From assembly GCA_022823085.1 (NCBI GenBank), contig JAJDXV010000141.1:1-64000 (forward strand): DNA of 64,000 nucleotides. The letters run 5' to 3'. Below, one piece after another: positions 51,576-60,046 of this stretch; the first letter of the stretch is position 1, and every line of letters begins with the position of its first letter. The position numbers and the translations under genes are program-made. The notes beneath the pieces are model-generated. The model saw nothing but the letters and a program-made list of their open reading frames with translations, did not search any database and was not told the DNA's origin. Source of the DNA: Candidatus Poribacteria bacterium (GTDB taxonomy: Bacteria; Poribacteria; WGA-4E; WGA-3G).

Positions 51576-52049
51576 ATGCGAATTGCAGTCGGTTGTATCG
51601 GACACGAAACCAATACATTTTCACCTGTTACAACAACTCTTGAGAACTTCAAAAAGGGTACTTACTACCGTGGGGACGAAATCGTCAGTGCGTTCCGAGG
51701 CACCCGAACGATTACGGGTGGTTTCCTCGATATCGCAGAACAACTCAATATGGAGCCTGTCCCGTTACTGTGGACATTCGCGACACCGTCAGGTATGGTA
51801 GCGGACACCGCTTATCAGAGGCTTAAAGCAGAATTTCTCACGCTTTTACCGCGCGCACGCAAACTTATTGCGCTTAAATCTGCTGTCCATTTCCGCGCAG
51901 ATTACACACCCATCGCACACCAGATTCTGGAAGTGGATACCCCAGGTGTCCACAGTCCGAACCTTTTCAATTACAACTATCAGAAACTAAGACGTCCGAT
52001 CTACCCGCTCGACCCGACCACCACTTACGAAAAAACCGGTTCTCGTTAA
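51576..52049 (+). pseudogene. M81 (MlrC-like) peptidase with internal deletion
   Basis: 157 codons against about 480-500 for the family. Residues 1-88 are the normal N-terminus (MRIAVGCIGHETNTFSPVTT, PLLWTFATPSGMV). They join in frame at about residue 90 to the family C-terminus (KLIALKSAVHFRADYTPIA, PGVHSPNLFNYNYQKLRRPI). The metal-binding middle is lost, so it cannot be active as a peptidase. The promoter and ribosome site (AAAGGAAG) are intact. Confidence 0.75.
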
Positions 52050-52078
52050 GTATCACTAAAGTTTGGACAATTTTCAGA

Positions 52079-52310
52079 CATAGCACTCCGCTGGAGTGCA
52101 AGAATATCTACAAACCGTTTCTATAGACATATCACGCCTCTGGCGTGAGGAACCGAAACCTCTAAACCGAGGTCAAACCTATAGACGCAAAGCGTTGAAA
52201 GGGAGTCTCTGAAAAAATCGGTCTCCTTGCTCCAGCGGAGCAACATGTCTATAGTCTATTCATTGAGAAGCGGCCGCACTCCAGCGGAGTGCTATGTCAA
52301 GATACCTGTG
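52079..52310. repeat. Palindromic repeat cluster, including inverted copy of the 10979 block
   Basis: CACTCCGCTGGAGTGC, CACGCCTCTGGCGTG, then 52222-52297 as an inverted copy of 10979-11054. Typical of small intergenic palindromes. Region 52050-52448 has no gene. Confidence 0.7.
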
Positions 52311-52448
52311 GCGGGAAACCTAAATATGCTTTCTCGGATCTTACATCCAGATTCAAAACTCGTGAAAAAATAAAAAACGTTGAAAAACGTAACGTCCAAC
52401 CGATATAAATTGTCCAAGCTATAGTAGAGAATAACAAACCTCACCATT

Positions 52449-52487
52449 GCTGGGGTGTTTCTTCAGGGTTTGTAACCCCGCCTTCTA
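52449..52487. repeat. Dispersed repeat, copy 2
   Basis: TTGCTGGGGTGTTTCTTCAG then GGTTTGTAACCCCGCC; matches 6889-6926. Confidence 0.6.
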
Positions 52488-52558
52488 TAAGTGTCTCGTT
52501 CATTGTAAGTTTTACTATAGTTTCTCTGTCCGGGTAGGAAATATCGTATAATGAAGAT

Positions 52559-52744
52559 ATGAAAAACAAAAGCCAAGACCCAATGCCGCCTCCCGATGCA
52601 ACACCAGAGGAGATCGGCGAATTTTGGGATACACATGACCTCACCGATTATTGGGACGAAACCGAAGAAGTGGAATTTCAGGTCAACCTAAAATCAGAAC
52701 AGAATCAGACATTATCTAATGACCCCAAGGATGATAATGAATAA
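52559..52744 (+). CDS. CopG-type antitoxin-like protein (PF12441 type)
   Basis: 61 residues. EEIGEFWDTHDLTDYWDETEEVEFQVNL is the EFWDTHD...YWDE signature of the small CopG-antitoxin family, usually paired with a BrnT-like or HigB-like toxin. No toxin gene is present. TATAAT lies 6 nt before the ATG and there is no ribosome site, so the mRNA may be leaderless. Its stop overlaps the best hsdS start by 8 nt. Confidence 0.65.
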   Translation: MKNKSQDPMPPPDATPEEIGEFWDTHDLTDYWDETEEVEFQVNLKSEQNQTLSNDPKDDNE

Positions 52745-53948
52745 TTCTATACGAAACAGCGAAGTTCTAATTGGTGACTACATTAAAACTCTCAGAAAAA
52801 AGCATAAAATAAGAAAATCTGAGTATTTACCCAATGGTGCTATCCCTGTTGTTGATCAGAGTCAAGCGTTTATTGCTGGTTACATAAATGACACAAAACG
52901 TGCTTATGATGGACAGCTGCCTGTTATTGTCTTCGGCGACCACACCTGTACGCTAAAATATGTGAATTTTCCTTTTGCAGTCGGGGCAGACGGAACACAG
53001 TTAATACGCCCCACAAAAGATTTCGACATCCGTTACTTCTATTATGCGTTGTGAGATTTGTCCTTGGAACACTTCGGCTATCAAAGACATTTCAAGTATC
53101 TAAAAACGTCCAAAGTTTTTTGTCCACCGAGGCCTATCCAACGCAAAATCGCCGCCATCCTCAGCACCTACGACGACCTCATCGAAAATAACACTCGCCG
53201 CATCAAAATCCTTGAAGACATGGCACAAACCCTCTATCAAGAATGGTTCGTCCACTTCCGATTTCCCGGACCTGAGAACGTCCGGATGGTAGAATCACCG
53301 TTGGGGCTGATACCACAAGGTTGGAAAATTAAAAGACTTGATGAAGTTGCACAATTACATAGAGGGAGATCTTATAGAAGTGTCAACCTTGTTGAAAATG
53401 GAGAAGGATTGCCGTTTCTTAACTTAAAAAATATCAAACGAGATGGTGGTTTTAGACCTGATGGTTTGAAATGGTATGATGGTCAGTTTAAGGAAACACA
53501 AGTTGCCTTTTCAAATGATATTATCATGGCACTTACGGACGTGACACAGGATCGGAGAGTTGTTGCACGTTCTGCTCGCGTTCCGGATCTTGGTTATGAG
53601 AAATATGTATTTTCTATGGATTTGCTCAAGATTAAATCAAGTGAACTAATACAGATAGATTTTTTATACGCATTACTCAAATATTCAAGTTTTCCCGAAA
53701 AGCTCAAAGAGTATGCTAATGGAACAACCGTCCTACATCTAAGTCCTAATCACGTTCAATCTTCTGAATTGGTGCTGCCTCCTAATATACTCAGACAGAG
53801 ATATGCTGAGGTTGCGATGTCAATTCGTCAACAAAGCGATCTACTTAAAAAGAAAAACGTTAGTCTTCGCCAAACCCGGGACCTCCTCCTCCCCAAACTC
53901 ATCTCTGGCGAGATTGATGTATCTAAACTTGATATTGATACTGACTGA
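52737..53948 (+). pseudogene. hsdS: Type I restriction specificity subunit hsdS with an in-frame stop
   Basis: One continuous frame from ATG 52737 (AAGGA upstream) to 53948, broken only by TGA at 53052-53054. Before it: first target-recognition domain (VLIGDYIKTLRKKHK, PVIVFGDHTCTLKYVNFPFAVGADGTQLI). After it: FGYQRHFKYLK, the conserved helix QRKIAAILSTYDDLIENNTRRIKILEDMAQ, the second recognition domain (GLIPQGWKIKRLDEVAQLHRG) and QTRDLLLPKLISGEIDV. A single CGA-to-TGA change would explain the stop. A restart at TTG 53058 could give a half subunit. No hsdM adjoins it. Confidence 0.75.
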
Positions 53949-54052
53949 ATGTTACCAAGCACTGTTGTTCATTAATTATAGATTTTCTTTTGCATAAAAG
54001 CCGCTATTGTGCTACAATATTTACCAACAATAGTGAACAGAGGTAAATAATA

Positions 54053-55234
54053 ATGTCCGAACAACAAGCATTCTTAGAAAAAGTCCACATTAAAAACTAC
54101 CTGAGTTTGCGGAATGTTGAGCTTCCGCTGAAGCCGTTGACAGTTCTTGTCGGTCCTAATGCAAGTGGGAAATCAAATGTTTTAAAATCCTTGCTTCTTC
54201 TAAATAGGATGATGGCTCGTGACACGCTACCTCCAACTGAATTTATTCAAAATCACGTTTGGGCAGGGGCAGCAGATCATGTTGCATTTCAATTACATAC
54301 TAAGGTTGAAAAGACTCAAACTTTATATGAACTAGTACTTAAAGCAGCTGGAGATAACCTATCTGTGATAGAGGAATTAATAGTTGATGATGTAAAAGTT
54401 ATTTCACTTCAGAATGGAGAACGCGTGATTCGCGATGAAGATGGCAAAAACGAAACAACATATAGACCTAATAAACTTGCTTTGAGGTCGGCAGGTGATT
54501 ATGGGAATAAGCCTGTTACCAGTGCCTTAACAGAGTTTATCAATGGGTGGCGGTTTTATGATTTTGAACCTGATGCTATACGCGGATATCACATGGGATT
54601 TGAAGATTTTCTTTTAAATAACTCTAAAGAATTACGCGAATCTGTACAACTTGATCCTGATGGTTCAACGTTATCGGGTCTACTTTCGTACTGGTATGAA
54701 AATGATCAGGAACGTTTTGAGAGTGTGAGTAAATCCCTTGAGGAGTGTACAAATATTAGCATAAGGCACTGTCTAATTGATGGAAATAATCAACCATGTC
54801 TCTTTGAAGGATACAAAAACCCAATACCATTAGAGAGAGCGTCCGACGGGACGTTGCGTCTTGTCGCATATTATATCTTACTCAATCAACCCGAATTGCC
54901 CTCGCTCATCGCTATTGAAGAACCGGAGCGAAGCCTACACCCTGGTGCTCTGAGGGATATCGCATATATTCTCGAACGTATTGCCGAACGAAAACGAGTG
55001 ATAATCACAACTCATAGTTCTCAGCTTCTTGATGCTTTTAATTCTCAAAACTTATCGGAGACCCTCGGTGTTTTACTTTTACGCAACCGCTCAGGACTTG
55101 GGACGGAAGTCATCAATCTTGAGGATGTTCGCGGTAAGCGGGAAGCACTGGATGGTTGGATTACAGATTTTGGAATTGGCAGTGCTATTTTTGATAGTGA
55201 ACTCCTACAGGACCTCATGGAGGAACCAGTATGA
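54053..55234 (+). CDS. RecF/OLD-type AAA ATPase
   Basis: 393 residues. N-terminal KVHIKNYLSLRNVELPLKPL with the Walker A loop GPNASGKSN (about 33-41). The C-terminal half holds the signature-like ERASDGTLRLVAYYILL, Walker B LIAIEEPERSLHPG and ITTHSSQLLDAF, the usual AAA_21/SMC-like order. Such ATPases serve with nuclease partners in phage-defence systems. Its stop overlaps the next start (ATGA), so the partner is the TOPRIM-like/UPF0175 protein. Confidence 0.85.
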   Translation: MSEQQAFLEKVHIKNYLSLRNVELPLKPLTVLVGPNASGKSNVLKSLLLLNRMMARDTLPPTEFIQNHVWAGAADHVAFQLHTKVEKTQTLYELVLKAAGDNLSVIEELIVDDVKVISLQNGERVIRDEDGKNETTYRPNKLALRSAGDYGNKPVTSALTEFINGWRFYDFEPDAIRGYHMGFEDFLLNNSKELRESVQLDPDGSTLSGLLSYWYENDQERFESVSKSLEECTNISIRHCLIDGNNQPCLFEGYKNPIPLERASDGTLRLVAYYILLNQPELPSLIAIEEPERSLHPGALRDIAYILERIAERKRVIITTHSSQLLDAFNSQNLSETLGVLLLRNRSGLGTEVINLEDVRGKREALDGWITDFGIGSAIFDSELLQDLMEEPV

Positions 55235-55959
55235 TAAGTGTAAGAATCTGGAATTTGGAATCCAACAGCGATGCCAAAGCAGTCGAGTTTTTAGAAAATG
55301 AGTTTGTAAGATTTAGGAAATTTGGAGATCTAGCTATCCGCAAAACAGGAAGAAGTGCGCTCCGTCAGTGTCATATAAAAAGTGAGATTTCAACTGCTAA
55401 GCTGAGCAAGGCGATTCAGCATTACCTCAATCAAGATGATTATATTATTTTCGTTGTCAACAGTGATAATCCAAGTTCAGACTATGAAAAACATCTAGAA
55501 CTAAAGCCCCTTGTCAGTCAGATTAGACGTGTCGTCAAAGTTTGGAATTTTTCTGGCAAAGTAACTTTTACACCGGAGATTCAAGAGCCTCAATCTCTCG
55601 TGAATACACAATGGAAAGGTATCGTTTCAGAGTTTCTTGCTGAAGTTGAGAATGATCGGAAGAAATTTCAAGAAAGATGGGATAAGACTATGGAACGTTT
55701 CGACGATGTTTTTGCGAACACATCAGTTGACAGATTCACCAATGATCTTGATGCTGCAATTAAACGCTATCAAGAAGGTGAAGTGACGCTCGGCAGAGCT
55801 GCCGAGTTGGCTGGCATCCACCGTTTTGAATTCGAGGAAGCTTTGGCAGCAAGAGGTATCTGGAAAATCGTTGAAGTTGATTCAGCAGAAGAGTCGAAAG
55901 CACGGATTTCGCACATCAAACGTCTTCATAAATCAAAAGATAAAACAGAAGGGCAGTAA
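55231..55959 (+). CDS. TOPRIM-like domain fused to a UPF0175 antitoxin-like domain
   Basis: 242 residues. The N-terminal half reads WNLESNSDAKAVEFLENEF and later DDYIIFVVNSDNPSSDYEKH, resembling the Glu and D-x-D motifs of DUF4276/TOPRIM proteins that follow AAA ATPases; this assignment is inference. From about 170, FTNDLDAAIKRYQEGEVTLG then RAAELAGIHRFEFEEALAARGI matches UPF0175, the usual antitoxin of DUF3368 PIN toxins. The PIN gene begins 2 nt after its stop. The fusion joins an ATPase-nuclease effector to a toxin-antitoxin pair. Confidence 0.65.
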   Translation: MISVRIWNLESNSDAKAVEFLENEFVRFRKFGDLAIRKTGRSALRQCHIKSEISTAKLSKAIQHYLNQDDYIIFVVNSDNPSSDYEKHLELKPLVSQIRRVVKVWNFSGKVTFTPEIQEPQSLVNTQWKGIVSEFLAEVENDRKKFQERWDKTMERFDDVFANTSVDRFTNDLDAAIKRYQEGEVTLGRAAELAGIHRFEFEEALAARGIWKIVEVDSAEESKARISHIKRLHKSKDKTEGQ

Positions 55960-55961
55960 CC

Positions 55962-56453
55962 TTGATCTTTGTGGATACCGATGTACTTTCAACTTTCGCC
56001 AAAATTGAGAGCTTGCCATTGCTGTTTGCGGTTTTCGACCAAGAAACACTTAATATTGCCGAGGCTGTAGAAAATGAAGTCAAAACAGGGATCTCAAAAG
56101 GATTCTCCTTTTCTAACGACATCATGGTATTTCAAATGCAAGGACGCATTCGTACATATTATACAACACCCGCAGATCAGGAATTTATGAATTCCCTCCC
56201 ACAAACGCTTGATGCAGGAGAGAGCGAATCTATGGCACTCTGTAAGCGATTTACAGCGACTTTTGCAAGTAATGAAAGCCGGGTGAGGCACCACTGCCAA
56301 ACAAACGGAATACATTGCATCAACTTAGTTGATATTTTGCGACTACTCTGGGAGTTGCAAATTTTAACCCAAACCGAGGTGCGGAAAGTTATAACAGAGA
56401 TTGAGATAAAAGACCGACTCAAATTCCGATCCACTGACCCTATTTTCAAATGA
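55962..56453 (+). CDS. PIN-domain toxin-like protein (DUF3368-like)
   Basis: 163 residues from TTG 55962 (AAGGG upstream; GTG 55971 is an alternative). FVDTDVLSTFAKIE supplies the first Asp pair, AVENEV and LDAGESESMALCKRF the middle acids, ATFASNESRVRHH the position of the last acid. This is the PIN nuclease order, as in DUF3368 toxins paired with UPF0175. Its stop overlaps the hsdR start (ATGA). Confidence 0.65.
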   Translation: MIFVDTDVLSTFAKIESLPLLFAVFDQETLNIAEAVENEVKTGISKGFSFSNDIMVFQMQGRIRTYYTTPADQEFMNSLPQTLDAGESESMALCKRFTATFASNESRVRHHCQTNGIHCINLVDILRLLWELQILTQTEVRKVITEIEIKDRLKFRSTDPIFK

Positions 56454-57589
56454 ACCCTTATAGCGAAGACCAACTCATAGAACAACCCGCCATCAACCTA
56501 CTTAAAGAAATCGGATGGGAGACGCTAAATTGCTACGGCGAATTTGAACAGACAGAAAAAAGTCCGCTCGGTCGGCAAACCAAATCCGAAGTCGTCCTAA
56601 CTGCCCGACTGGCACCCGCGCTAAAACGCTTCAACCCTACCGCAACCGATGCTGCTATTGCCAAAGCAATCGAAGAACTCACCCACTCCCGCGCAGTCAT
56701 GAGTCCTATTGAAGCCAATCGCGAGATTTATACCCTCCTGAAAGACGGCGTAAGGGTTACCCTCACGGATCCAGACAGCGAAGACGAGACCGTTGAAGTG
56801 CTACGAGTCATCGACTGGGAACACCCAGAGCACAACAATTTCTTCGCCGCATCCCAATTCTGGATTACCGGTGAGATGTACACAAAACGTCCAGATATAG
56901 TCTGTTTCGTTAATGGAATCCCTTATATCTTCACGCTTATTCACAAGTTCCAGACGCAAGGTAGCGAGCGGCACCCTGTGCTCTCGGAGCGGTCAGACAT
57001 CGTCGTCATCACAGATGAAGCACATCGGAGTCAATACGATACACTCGCTTTGAACATGCGTATCGCGCTCCCGAATGCCGCGTTCATCGCATTTACGGGT
57101 ACACCCCTCATGGCTGGCGAAGAAAAGACAAAAGGGGTCTTCGGGGATTATGTCAGTATTTATGACTTCAACCAATCCATTGTGGATCGCGCGACGGTGC
57201 CACTCTACTATGAGAACCGCGTACCGACGCTACAACTGATAAACGAAGACTTCAATGCAGACATCAAACAGATCCTTTCCGAAGAAGAATTGGCGGTGTT
57301 TGACCTTCTCACACAACGTGAGCCGCATTTAACGGCTCCAGAACGAGATGAAGTTAAAAATGCTGTGAGGAAAATGCTTGAAACACTCAAACGAGAAAAA
57401 TTGGGCTTGGATTGGCGGAAACATACACAAACACGTGCACAAGTCAAACTTGCTGTTGAAAATATACTTGACGATGAACTGCCCTCACCTTACACACCAG
57501 AACTGTTTAATCAGAAATCCGAGGCGGTCTATCAGCACATCTACGATTCTTACTACGGTGAAGGAAAAAGTGTTTATACCGAAAATTAA
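56450..57589 (+). pseudogene. hsdR: Type I restriction subunit hsdR with large internal deletion
   Basis: 379 codons against about 1000. The nuclease N-terminus is present (EDQLIEQPAINLLKEIGWE, KRPDIVCFVNGIP). The catalytic E-x-K and Walker A motif that should follow are missing; the frame jumps to VVITDEAHRSQYDTLALNMR and AFIAFTGTPLMAGEEKTK (helicase motifs II and III), a stretch of the C-domain, and then a C-terminal piece. Without Walker A it cannot cut as a motor enzyme. The start codon overlaps the PIN gene stop, showing the original coupling. Confidence 0.8.
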
Positions 57590-57590
57590 A

Positions 57591-57611
57591 GGCGCGGTTT
57601 CAAACCGCGCC
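57591..57611. terminator. Bidirectional hairpin between convergent genes
   Basis: GGCGCGGTTTCAAACCGCGCC, a perfect 10-bp inverted repeat between hsdR and the phosphofructokinase gene. A related GGCGGGGTTTAAAACCGCGCC lies near 7878. Confidence 0.65.
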
Positions 57612-57636
57612 TACCTATACTGAAACACTCCGATTA

Positions 57637-58839
57637 TTATCCAATCTCCCCAATTTCAATCAAACGATCGTCCAAAGACCGATCTGGACGCGGTAAGTCA
57701 CCGAACAACGGACGGAAATACCCCGCACCCGCTGGCGACATCTGATACCGTTCGGCATCGTAGAACCGCAGATCCAGACTTCTTCGGATAACGTGGCCGG
57801 AGGCATCCCGCTTTAATACCTGTTCTAATGGCAGCAGCGTCGGTTCAATACCGGCATCCGTCCGCGTGATAGTCGCAACACCGTTGAACATACCTTCCGA
57901 GAGTGCTTGCACCGCCATAGCACCCGCCTTCATAGCGATGTCTCTATCCAAGGATATCGGGCTACCGCATCTCTGGAGATAACCGAGTATCAATGCTCGG
58001 AACGCCGAACTCGAAATCTCAGGCAGCCGTTTCTTCATCGCTTCAACGATAATCTCTGAGCATCCACCGGGTTTCGTATGTCCGAAAGCGTCGAGTTCTG
58101 CCTCGGAACTAATCATCAGTTCTCCAGCGTCATTCCGAATGCCTTCCGAAACAACAACAATAACGTTACCTTGTTCAGCATGTTTCTCGCGAATCGCTTC
58201 GGCGAGTTTATCCGGTTGATACGGCACCTCTGGCACAACGATAAGATCCGCTTGTCCATAAGCGGCGGATAAGGTCAACCAACCCGCATCCCTTCCCATC
58301 GCTTCCACAATGATAACCCGATCGTGCGAATACGTTGTCGTCCGTAAGTCTCGAACGTAGTTGATAACGCTACTTGCCGATGAAGGAAACCCGGGACAGA
58401 AGTAGTTCACCATCTTGGAATAGTCAACGGCATCCCCTTCTGGTGGGTTGCCCCCGACATCGTTATCAATTGTCTTTGTAACAAAAGTGGTTGTAAATTG
58501 CTCCGATAGCGCGGTCCCGACCGTCAAAGTATCATCACCACCAATCGGAATCAGACCGCTAATGTCGAGTTTTTTAAGATTATCTACCGCTTCATCTAAC
58601 TTATTATCTTTAATCAGGTTCGTGCGTGAACTCTTTAGAAGCGTTCCTCCTCTATTTTCATCAATTAAGTCGGGCGTTAGCGTAAAGTAACGTCCACCCT
58701 TCAAAACACCGCGCCAGCCTTCCATAAATCCTACCAACTCGAAACCGAGCTCTTCGGCTTTCAACGCGATGCCTTTAAGGGTAGCGTTAAGCGCGCTTGT
58801 ATCGCCACCCCCTGTTAAAACACCAATCTTTTTTTTCAT
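57637..58839 (-). CDS. 6-phosphofructokinase, probably PPi-dependent
   Basis: 400 residues. Substrate loop KIGVLTGGGDTSALNA; phosphate site IPIGGDDTL, where Asp replaces the Gly of ATP enzymes (GGDG), a mark of pyrophosphate specificity; catalytic KTIDNDV; EAMGRDAGW. Phosphorylates fructose 6-phosphate in glycolysis, reversibly if PPi is used. The C-terminal LRFYDAERYQMSP is as in this subgroup. Stands alone, divergent from the candidate RNA gene. Confidence 0.85.
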   Translation of the reverse strand: MKKKIGVLTGGGDTSALNATLKGIALKAEELGFELVGFMEGWRGVLKGGRYFTLTPDLIDENRGGTLLKSSRTNLIKDNKLDEAVDNLKKLDISGLIPIGGDDTLTVGTALSEQFTTTFVTKTIDNDVGGNPPEGDAVDYSKMVNYFCPGFPSSASSVINYVRDLRTTTYSHDRVIIVEAMGRDAGWLTLSAAYGQADLIVVPEVPYQPDKLAEAIREKHAEQGNVIVVVSEGIRNDAGELMISSEAELDAFGHTKPGGCSEIIVEAMKKRLPEISSSAFRALILGYLQRCGSPISLDRDIAMKAGAMAVQALSEGMFNGVATITRTDAGIEPTLLPLEQVLKRDASGHVIRRSLDLRFYDAERYQMSPAGAGYFRPLFGDLPRPDRSLDDRLIEIGEIG

Positions 58840-58901
58840 CTAATCTTCGGGCAGGATCCCCAATGCTTTAGCGTTGGGAGGAATGCCCGCTCCTTTTTTT
58901 T

Positions 58902-58930
58902 TTGACCAATAAAGTCAAAAATGTTATACT
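58902..58930 (+). promoter_or_regulatory. sigma70 promoter of a candidate RNA gene
   Basis: TTGACC (58902-58907) after a T/A tract, 17 bp, TATACT (58925-58930). No ORF follows on this strand. Confidence 0.65.
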
Positions 58931-58936
58931 GCTCTT

Positions 58937-59105
58937 TGTAGTGTAAGGTTGCGAGTTAGGCTGCTGTTCGCTACCCTCGTGTGCAACTCGTGTAAAGCTA
59001 CAGCACAAGACGGAAAAGAAACAGACAGACAAGAGAGTGCAGGAAAACCTGCACATGATGTAATGAACTGCCACAGGTAAAAGCGTGGGTTCGTAAACGC
59101 ACTCT
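58937..59105 (+). ncRNA. Candidate structured noncoding RNA, about 170 nt
   Basis: Downstream of a good promoter, with little coding potential. Stems: CGAGTT with AACTCG in the 5' half; GTGCAGG-AAAA-CCTGCAC as a perfect hairpin; AGAGTGC with GCACTCT closing the 3' part; GCGT/ACGC nested in it. The 3' boundary is uncertain (no T-run). Not matched to SRP RNA, tmRNA, RNase P or 6S RNA by eye. The minus-strand ORFs here are not convincing. Confidence 0.4.
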
Positions 59106-59139
59106 AAAAAAACAAATAGTCAACTTTGTCCAGTTGGTG

Positions 59140-59883
59140 TTAGCGACACGAGATTGTGCCGTCATATCCGAAAAGAGGGTCCCCAATGTCCAATTCACCG
59201 TACGGTTCATAGAACTTTTTGGGTATCTCTATAGGGAAAGAAACCGGGTACTTTTTCCCGTCCATGACTTCTGCACCCGTATCTAATTGGATTGGCTGAT
59301 CTATTGGTATATCAACACCGTCAAAGTCAAAATCTGTGCGCGAATCTTCTTCTATCCCGAAAACGAAGTACTCAAAGGCATTGAAGGTATTATGTTTTGC
59401 TACCTCGCAGGTCAGCATTCCAAAGATAAAGATAGGCATACCGTTGGTTTGTGCGTAGAAAGTACAATCCAGAATTGCTTGCAGTTTTCCAGTCTCCAAC
59501 GTCACATCGACCTGATATGGGTATTCCTTGAAAAATGCCCGACCGAGCCAAGACAGTTGCCATCGATGGTAACCCATTCTGAACAGCCCCCCTCTTTCCC
59601 GACAATTCTCAAAGATATGCGGATAGCGTTCTTGATATTCCAAGAGCCGTTTGATGTCAGAAGGCTCCGAAAACCATAAAGGCAAATTCGTGTCGTAATG
59701 CTCAGGCTCTTCTTGGCTATCAAGGAGCAGATTGGATATGCCTCTAAAATCTTCTGAAGGGATTCCTGCGGCGGCATGTAGCACGGGCGAGCTGAGTAAA
59801 CGCAGGCGCGTGAGTTGGTAATCTATCCTCATCTGTTCAAACATAACCTCTTCACTGTCGTACTGTCGTTTCTTTCGCTTCAT
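59140..59883 (-). CDS. Hypothetical protein
   Basis: 247 residues. Not recognised. Highly charged start (MKRKKRQYDSEEV), then mixed secondary structure with many aromatic residues (LLEYQERYPHIFENCRERGG, MGYHRWQLSWLGRAFFKEYP, PIFIFGMLTCEVAKH) and an acidic end. No signal peptide or membrane helix, so likely cytoplasmic. AGGGAG precedes the ATG. No clear operon partner. Confidence 0.6.
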   Translation of the reverse strand: MKRKKRQYDSEEVMFEQMRIDYQLTRLRLLSSPVLHAAAGIPSEDFRGISNLLLDSQEEPEHYDTNLPLWFSEPSDIKRLLEYQERYPHIFENCRERGGLFRMGYHRWQLSWLGRAFFKEYPYQVDVTLETGKLQAILDCTFYAQTNGMPIFIFGMLTCEVAKHNTFNAFEYFVFGIEEDSRTDFDFDGVDIPIDQPIQLDTGAEVMDGKKYPVSFPIEIPKKFYEPYGELDIGDPLFGYDGTISCR

Positions 59884-59973
59884 CTGAAAACTCCCTGTCT
59901 GTTGTATAGGTGAAATAGAATTATTTGAGAGTGGCAGTCCTTAGCAGTATTTCCGATACTTTTAATCCTCTAA

Positions 59974-60030
59974 ATCCCCCTTATCAGGTAATCCCCTAAA
60001 TCCCCCTTATCAGGGGGACTTTAAGAGGAG
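59974..60030. repeat. Dispersed repeat, copy at 59974
   Basis: CTAAATCCCCCTTATCAGG occurs twice in tandem, the second followed by GGGGACTTTAAGAGG, matching 7443-7486. Confidence 0.6.
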
Positions 60031-60046
60031 ATGCGTCCGTCCTAAA

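Noticed and set aside
52841-56453. A complete working type I restriction system
   Set aside because: No hsdM is present, hsdS has a stop and hsdR lacks Walker A.
58937-59105. RNase P or tmRNA 3' part, because of GTTAGGCTGCT and ATGTAATGAACTGCCACAG
   Set aside because: The universal RNase P core (GGAAAGTCC, GGTAAGAGC) and the tmRNA acceptor/TPsiC parts are not there; the likeness is short.
58868-59210. Minus-strand ORFs over the candidate RNA
   Set aside because: Cys/Ser-rich, no ribosome sites, no family likeness; better explained by structured RNA on the other strand.
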